This document shows positions 15,753 through 20,111 of a stretch of 20,111 nt of DNA, piece by piece. Within the stretch, counting starts at the first letter, position 1; the number at the start of each line of letters is the position of its first letter. This DNA is from Isotricha intestinalis. Lineage: Eukaryota; Ciliophora; Litostomatea; Vestibuliferida; Isotrichidae. The position numbers and the translations under genes were made by a program. The notes beneath the pieces were generated by a model. That model did no database searches. It saw only the letters and a list, made by a program, of their open reading frames with translations, and was not told where the DNA came from. The stretch covers positions 1-20,111 of the forward strand of contig JAJJLU010004030.1 of assembly GCA_023807065.1 (NCBI GenBank), written 5' to 3'.

Positions 15753-17876
15753 TTATTTTTTAATAATATTTGATAAAACACTTTTATTTGGTAAAGAAGG
15801 TTTATTTAAAGGAGAAATAGTATTTTTATTTTTTTCATTACTCTTAATTTTTCTAATAGGATGCTTTCTATAATTATTACTATTATTATTTTTATTTGAA
15901 CTATTTCCTCTTGAATTTATTATATTAGATTTTTTATTACTATTAACATAATTAATATTATGTAAAATAGAACTTTTATTAGTTGTTTTTAAAGTTTTTT
16001 GAGAATCTGAATAAACTCTTTTTTTATTTTCAAATAAATTTTTATTTTTAGAATTTAAACAAATATTAGATTTAATTATTCTATTTTTTGTATTATTTAT
16101 TTTATTTGAATTTTGATTATTTTCTTTTATTATTTTAGGATTAATTTTAGTATATTCTGATGAAGTTGTTGAAGAAATAATTTTTTTATGAGTGTTTCTT
16201 TTAAATATATTGTTACCGTTATTTAAATTTTTAGAATTATTATTTTTTTTCACTATATTATTTTTAATTTTATTAACTTTACTTTTATGTTTAATTCTTT
16301 CAGTATTTAATCCTTCTCCACTATTAAATATAATATCTTTATGAATTAAAGCTCTAATATTATTATTAATATATTTAAAATTCTTATTAAAACTATTAAT
16401 TGTATTATGTTTCCTAAAGTTTTTATTTAAAGAATTTGAAGTACTATTAGGTGATTTACTTTTACTTTTAGAATTTGATTTTGATTTACTTTTACTTTTT
16501 GATAATGTACTTGTATTTTTAAAATTAGTATTTAAACTAATATGTAATGAAGGAATATGTTTTGATAAATAATTATTTGGGTTTATATTTGTATTATGTA
16601 ATTGAATTTCAATATTAAAATTATTTAATGGCTTTTGCAATTTTATATTTGTAAATTTAAGAGATTTATTATTATTATTTATATTATAATTAATATTATT
16701 AATATTAATAATGTTAACATTATTATTATTATTGTTAGTTAATTTTTGAGTTTTTTTATTTGCTGCACTAAATATTTGTTTATGAAAAGAATTAACTTTA
16801 TTTATTCCTGTTCTTTTATTTAAAGAAGAAGATAATTTTGGCATTGATTTTGCTTCTTTTTTTTTATTTTTTTGATTAGATGTATTATTTTTAACTATTA
16901 ATTTCTTCTTATTTGCTTTTGAAATTGTTACTTTTTGAATTCCTACTTTTGGTTTTATATTTCTTTCAGTTAATATTTCTTTTCCTTTACTTTTACTCTT
17001 ACTCTTACTTTTATCTTTTATTATATTATTATTATTCGGAATTTTTATATTTAAATTTTTAATCATGTGATCAATACTTATTTTAGAAATATATTTTTTA
17101 GAATTTGTTGATTTAAATAAATTTGTTTTTGAATTTGAATTATTTATTTTTATACTTTTTGATTCTGTATTATTTTTATTATTTATTTTTAATTTGTTTG
17201 TTTTATTTTTGGGTATTTTTTCTATTTGAAAATCCTTAATAAATTTTTTATAATGATGTCTTGTTCCTGTATTACTTGTTTTTCCTTTTCCAACATTATA
17301 TTCAATATTATTATATTTTTCAATAAATTTATTTTTTCCAAAAGAATCTGAACAATCATTTTCTCTTGAATTTTCATATTCAGAGATATTTCTTATTAAT
17401 TTTTTCAAACTTTTATTTTGAGAATTTATTGAAATATTATTATTATTATTTTCAGATAAAATAGAATTCATTATTGAATTAGTAAAAATTTTACTATATG
17501 AAAAAATATTATTTTCATTATCTTTTTCTTTATTATTATCTTCGTTAATATTATCTAACATTTTTTGTTTCTTTTTAATATTTTTAAAAATATATTTGGA
17601 CTCAATTAAAGGAACATAATTAGGAAAAATTTTACTATTTTTTTCATAAAATTCACAATAACTTTTTATTTTATAAATACATTCATTTAAATTATAAAAC
17701 CTTTTAAGAAATTCACCAGGATCATCATATATAAGAATTTCTTTAAAACAAGATACAATATGTATTTTTTCATTGTATAATATATTTGTTATTATTATTT
17801 TATCATAATCTTCTTTTTTTATTAGAAATTTTTTATAAAGTTCTGAATGAATATTATATTTTTGGTTTGTATTCAT
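15753..17876 (-). CDS. Unrecognised 707-residue protein: compact N-terminal domain plus Asn/Ser/Lys-rich disordered tail
   Basis: The first 110 or so residues have ordinary composition and a likely fold: ILYNEKIHIVSCFKEILIYD, then DPGEFLKRFYNLNE, CEFYEKNSKIFPNYVPLIES, and KYIFKNIKKKQKMLDN. From memory, similar N-terminal modules (FLKRFY, FYE..SK.FPNY) precede disordered tails in ciliate proteins of unknown function; I cannot verify that here. The remainder (about 120-707) is low-complexity, with Asn runs, Ser-Lys alternations encoded near 16455-16503 and 16981-17015, and many Arg/Lys patches. This fits a cytoskeletal or basal-body associated protein, or an intrinsically disordered scaffold, but no function is assigned. 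It ends in TAA and shows no break. Confidence 0.82.
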   Translation of the reverse strand: MNTNQKYNIHSELYKKFLIKKEDYDKIIITNILYNEKIHIVSCFKEILIYDDPGEFLKRFYNLNECIYKIKSYCEFYEKNSKIFPNYVPLIESKYIFKNIKKKQKMLDNINEDNNKEKDNENNIFSYSKIFTNSIMNSILSENNNNNISINSQNKSLKKLIRNISEYENSRENDCSDSFGKNKFIEKYNNIEYNVGKGKTSNTGTRHHYKKFIKDFQIEKIPKNKTNKLKINNKNNTESKSIKINNSNSKTNLFKSTNSKKYISKISIDHMIKNLNIKIPNNNNIIKDKSKSKSKSKGKEILTERNIKPKVGIQKVTISKANKKKLIVKNNTSNQKNKKKEAKSMPKLSSSLNKRTGINKVNSFHKQIFSAANKKTQKLTNNNNNNVNIININNINYNINNNNKSLKFTNIKLQKPLNNFNIEIQLHNTNINPNNYLSKHIPSLHISLNTNFKNTSTLSKSKSKSKSNSKSKSKSPNSTSNSLNKNFRKHNTINSFNKNFKYINNNIRALIHKDIIFNSGEGLNTERIKHKSKVNKIKNNIVKKNNNSKNLNNGNNIFKRNTHKKIISSTTSSEYTKINPKIIKENNQNSNKINNTKNRIIKSNICLNSKNKNLFENKKRVYSDSQKTLKTTNKSSILHNINYVNSNKKSNIINSRGNSSNKNNNSNNYRKHPIRKIKSNEKNKNTISPLNKPSLPNKSVLSNIIKK
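16981..17015. repeat. Coding Ser-Lys hexanucleotide repeat
   Basis: Alternating CTTTTA/CTCTTA units on the plus strand encode a (Ser-Lys)n run on the minus strand in the 15753-17876 protein. A second, longer Ser-Lys stretch lies at about 16455-16503. Such runs are typical phosphorylatable low-complexity segments. Confidence 0.75.
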
Positions 17877-18136
17877 ATTAATATTGTTTTTATTAAAAAT
17901 GTGAAAAATTATAATTTTAAATTTATTTGAAATAAAAATATTCTTTAAAAAATATTAATACAGATAATTAAAATTCTTCTTTAATTTTTTGAAGCTTAAA
18001 ACAAATAAATTTTCTATAATAATATTAATTGATAATATTCTTCAAGTATTTAAAAAGTAAAAATATAAATAAATAAATAAAAAATATGATTATATAATAA
18101 ATTAATATATAGATAAAAGATTATTCATTAAAAACA
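17877..18136. promoter_or_regulatory. Divergent intergenic region upstream of PEX11-like gene
   Basis: 260 A/T-rich bases from which the 15753-17876 gene (minus) and the PEX11-like gene (plus) start. No RNA gene or repeat family was seen, and no motif can be named. Confidence 0.4.
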
Positions 18137-18860
18137 ATGTCACAAACATTAATAACTAAAAAAACAATGAATAATATGATAGATAGATTCATAGATTTAA
18201 TATCAATGAAAACAACAAATTACTGTAAATAAAATATATAATTATTTTAAAAAAGACACTTGCGATAGTTTTATAAAAATACTTCAAAATTCTACTTTAA
18301 TTGGAGCATCAATAACAAATAAAGAAAAATTAAAAACTGCATTTTCAAAAGTAAATGAAGTTTCTTGTGATTCAAGAAATTTATATAGTATATTTAGAGT
18401 AATAAAAGATTTAACCTTAATGAAAAATATTATTAATTCAAATCAAAGTATTATAAGTTTAAATAATGCTATTTTAATGTCTCATTGTTTGTTGTTTGGT
18501 TTTGATAATATTCAATTATTTTTAAAATTAATTGATTTTAAAACTGAAAAAAGAAAAAATTTAATTAAATATTCTCAATTTTTTTGGACTTGTTTTGCAG
18601 GATTAACAATAATAAAAAATTCAAAAGATATGAAATTACTAAATGAAAAAGAAGAAGATGAAAAAAAGAAAAAATTAAAAAAAAAAGTATTAATAACAAA
18701 TTCTTTAAGTAATGCATTTGACTTATTAATATGTTTAAATGGAAGTAATATTTCTAAAAATTTATTTGGTAGAAATATTCCTCCTCAAATAAGAGGTTTA
18801 GGAGGTGTTTTAGCTCCTTCTTTTGCATTATATAGTTCTTCTTTAAATAGTAAAATATGA
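18137..18860 (+). CDS. PEX11-family peroxisomal membrane protein, two exons
   Basis: Exon 1 is 18137-18224 and exon 2 is 18256-18860. Removing the 31-base intron gives 693 coding bases, 230 residues, the usual PEX11 size. PEX11 proteins remodel and elongate the peroxisomal membrane before fission. Family features in order: an N-terminal amphipathic stretch around the junction (YYTCDSFIKILQNSTLIGA), where PEX11 proteins have a '..T.GRDK..RllQY' segment; the KVNEVSCDSRNLYSIFRVIKD segment, matching the '..sr+lfRl.k.i' region; paired hydrophobic helices; a charged linker of Lys/Glu; then NSLSNAFDLLICLNGSN, and RGLGGVLAPSFALYSSSL, matching the closing 'GllGllSSligl' membrane helix. Without the intron an in-frame TAA at 18230-18232 would stop the first exon after about 31 codons. 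It ends in TGA. Confidence 0.8.
18225..18255 (+). other. 31-base GT-AG spliceosomal intron in the PEX11-like gene
   Basis: Starts GTAAAT and ends AAAAAG, and is all A/T apart from the splice-site Gs. Excision joins codon Y30 (T|AC) and restores a single frame through the PEX11 domain. Using the next AG (18266-18267) gives a stop within 20 codons, so this acceptor is the right one. Introns of this length occur in several ciliates. Confidence 0.82.
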
Positions 18861-18982
18861 AATTCAAATTAAAAATATTAATTTATTTATTTCATTTAGT
18901 ATAATATATGATTAGAAAAATACCTTCAAAAAATTAATATTAAATAATAAAAAAAAATCTTAAAAAAATATAACTTAAAAAT

Positions 18983-20111
18983 ATGTTCTACAACTCTTAT
19001 AGAGCAACAAAAAGCGCAAATGCTCAAAGAATGAGAGCAACAAATTCTCAAAAAATGAAAGAAGCAAATCCTAGAGAAAGATTAATAAATCTTCAAAAAA
19101 GAGAAAAATTAAAAGGTCTGTTAATAACAAAATTTATGCAAAAATATGGTATAAAAAATCCAGAACTTTTCTTAGAACCAGAGATAAGTAAATTTCTTCA
19201 AAATGAAAAATTAAATGATTCTGATTTAAAAAAATTAGATTCAAAAATTCATAAACTTCTGTTACAATATAAATCAAAATCAAATTTAAAAGACAATTTA
19301 AATAAAAATTTAAATTATGAAACTCCAAACAATATAAATTTCCAAAATGAGGAATCAATCTATCCAAACAATACAATACCTCAAAATTTAAATAAAGAAA
19401 ACGAAGATAAAAATATAGAAACATCAAATTTAAAAAATAAAAAGAAAAAGAAATATAAAAGTCCAGATGAAGAATTAGCAGAATTAGAAGCAGAAGAAGC
19501 AGCATATAATCAGAAAATAAATAATAAATATTATGATGATTGTTATCCAAATGGAAGAATTGATTTTTCAGAATGTGGAGGAGATGAATGGGCTGCTTTA
19601 GCTGATTATAATAGGAAACAATATTTAATTGAACAAAAAGAAGAAAAAATTAAAGATCATGAAATTAAAATGAGAAATAAAGAAGAATTAGAAAATCAAA
19701 TTAAAGATAAAATTAAAAGAGAATATGAAGATGATTAAAAGAAAAAGAATATGCAAAAATGATGAATGAACATTTAAAAAAAATAGACTTAATTGAAAAA
19801 GAAAAACAAGAAGAATTACATAAACAAAGATTAAAAGAACAAGATAATAGGAAAAAACAAATGAAAGATGAATTTACAAGAAAAAGAATAGAAGAGTTAA
19901 AAAATAAAAAATTTGAAAGAAATTTAGTTAAACATTATACTGAAGAAATAGAAGCAGAAAAGAAAGCAAATTTAGAAAAAAAGAAAAAAGAACATGAAGC
20001 ATTAATTCAAACATTAAAAGATAATGAATTAAATAAATTAAGAAAGGCAGAAGCATTAAAAAAAGAAAAAGAAGAAGATTTAAAATTTTGTGAAGAAAAT
20101 AATAAAATAGA
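18983..20111 (+). CDS. Coiled-coil protein with internal frameshift, truncated by the window end
   Basis: Frame 1 of the gene runs 18983-19738 (251 residues). It opens with FYNSYRATKSANAQRMRATN, a PRERLINLQKREKLKGLL segment, and KYGIKNPELFLEPEISKFL. After an Asn/Lys-rich stretch comes an acidic block, DEELAELEAEEAAYNQK, then a distinctive CYPNGRIDFSECGGDEWAAL segment and a long helix. At the TAA 19736-19738 the coding sense moves by one base. Reading from 19735 gives LKEKEYAKMMNEHLKKIDLI and a continuous Lys/Glu/Gln coiled coil to the window edge, with no other stop. One extra base near 19734-19735 (for example GAT to GAAT) would join both parts. The gene is therefore probably a single long open frame with a base lost in assembly or by mutation. 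The helical tail recalls trichoplein/TPH-type ciliary proteins, but this is only a guess. Confidence 0.72.

Noticed and set aside
19134..19550. 138-codon minus-strand Leu/Tyr-rich open frame.
   Set aside because: It is opposite the coiled-coil gene, whose codon use and composition fit the neighbourhood better.
19725..19770. Short intron explaining the frame change in the last gene.
   Set aside because: There is no GT donor in the neighbourhood of the junction.

Overview
The window is eukaryotic, extremely AT-rich and gene-dense. It holds about thirteen protein genes plus one decayed gene in 20 kb, mostly on the minus strand, separated by roughly 50 to 340 bases of A/T-rich DNA. Proteins are rich in Asn, Lys, Ile and Glu, with Asn runs. 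Intact genes end with TAA, TGA (4088-4090, 18858-18860) and TAG (15007-15009), so the code looks standard. One gene carries a 31-base GT-AG intron. A probable cilium protein (CFAP100-like), a tiny intron and the compact layout suggest a ciliate that keeps the standard code, for example a litostome such as a rumen ciliate. That placement is an inference; another AT-rich ciliated protist is possible.

Left part (1-7.9 kb): a CFAP100-like coiled-coil protein (minus); a PB1 / coiled-coil / ZZ-finger protein (plus) lying tail to tail with a TEX264-like membrane protein with a GyrI-like domain (minus); ribosomal protein uS3/RPS3 (plus); and a VPS9-domain Rab5-type exchange factor (minus). Middle (7.9-13.2 kb): a large unrecognised protein (plus) whose frame stays open for 53 codons past its stop; a casein kinase 1 family kinase with an Asn-rich tail (minus); and a clear B-type cyclin pseudogene broken by frameshifts and stops (minus). 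Right part (13.3-20.1 kb): three tandem Rab-like GTPases (minus); a large Asn/Ser/Lys-rich protein with a compact N-terminal domain (minus); a spliced PEX11-family peroxisomal gene (plus); and a coiled-coil protein with an internal frameshift that runs off the window (plus).

The genes do not form one pathway. Membrane traffic and organelle turnover recur: three Rab-like GTPases, a VPS9 exchange factor, a TEX264-like ER-phagy receptor candidate, a p62/NBR1-like PB1-ZZ scaffold and PEX11. Linking these by function is inference, because gene order in such genomes need not reflect function. No RNA genes, CRISPR arrays, transposons or telomeric repeats were seen. The most notable points are the cyclin pseudogene, the micro-intron PEX11 gene, the TEX264/PB1-ZZ pair, the RPS3 with an altered KH loop, and the GTPase trio with an unusual DTVGQE G3 motif in two members.
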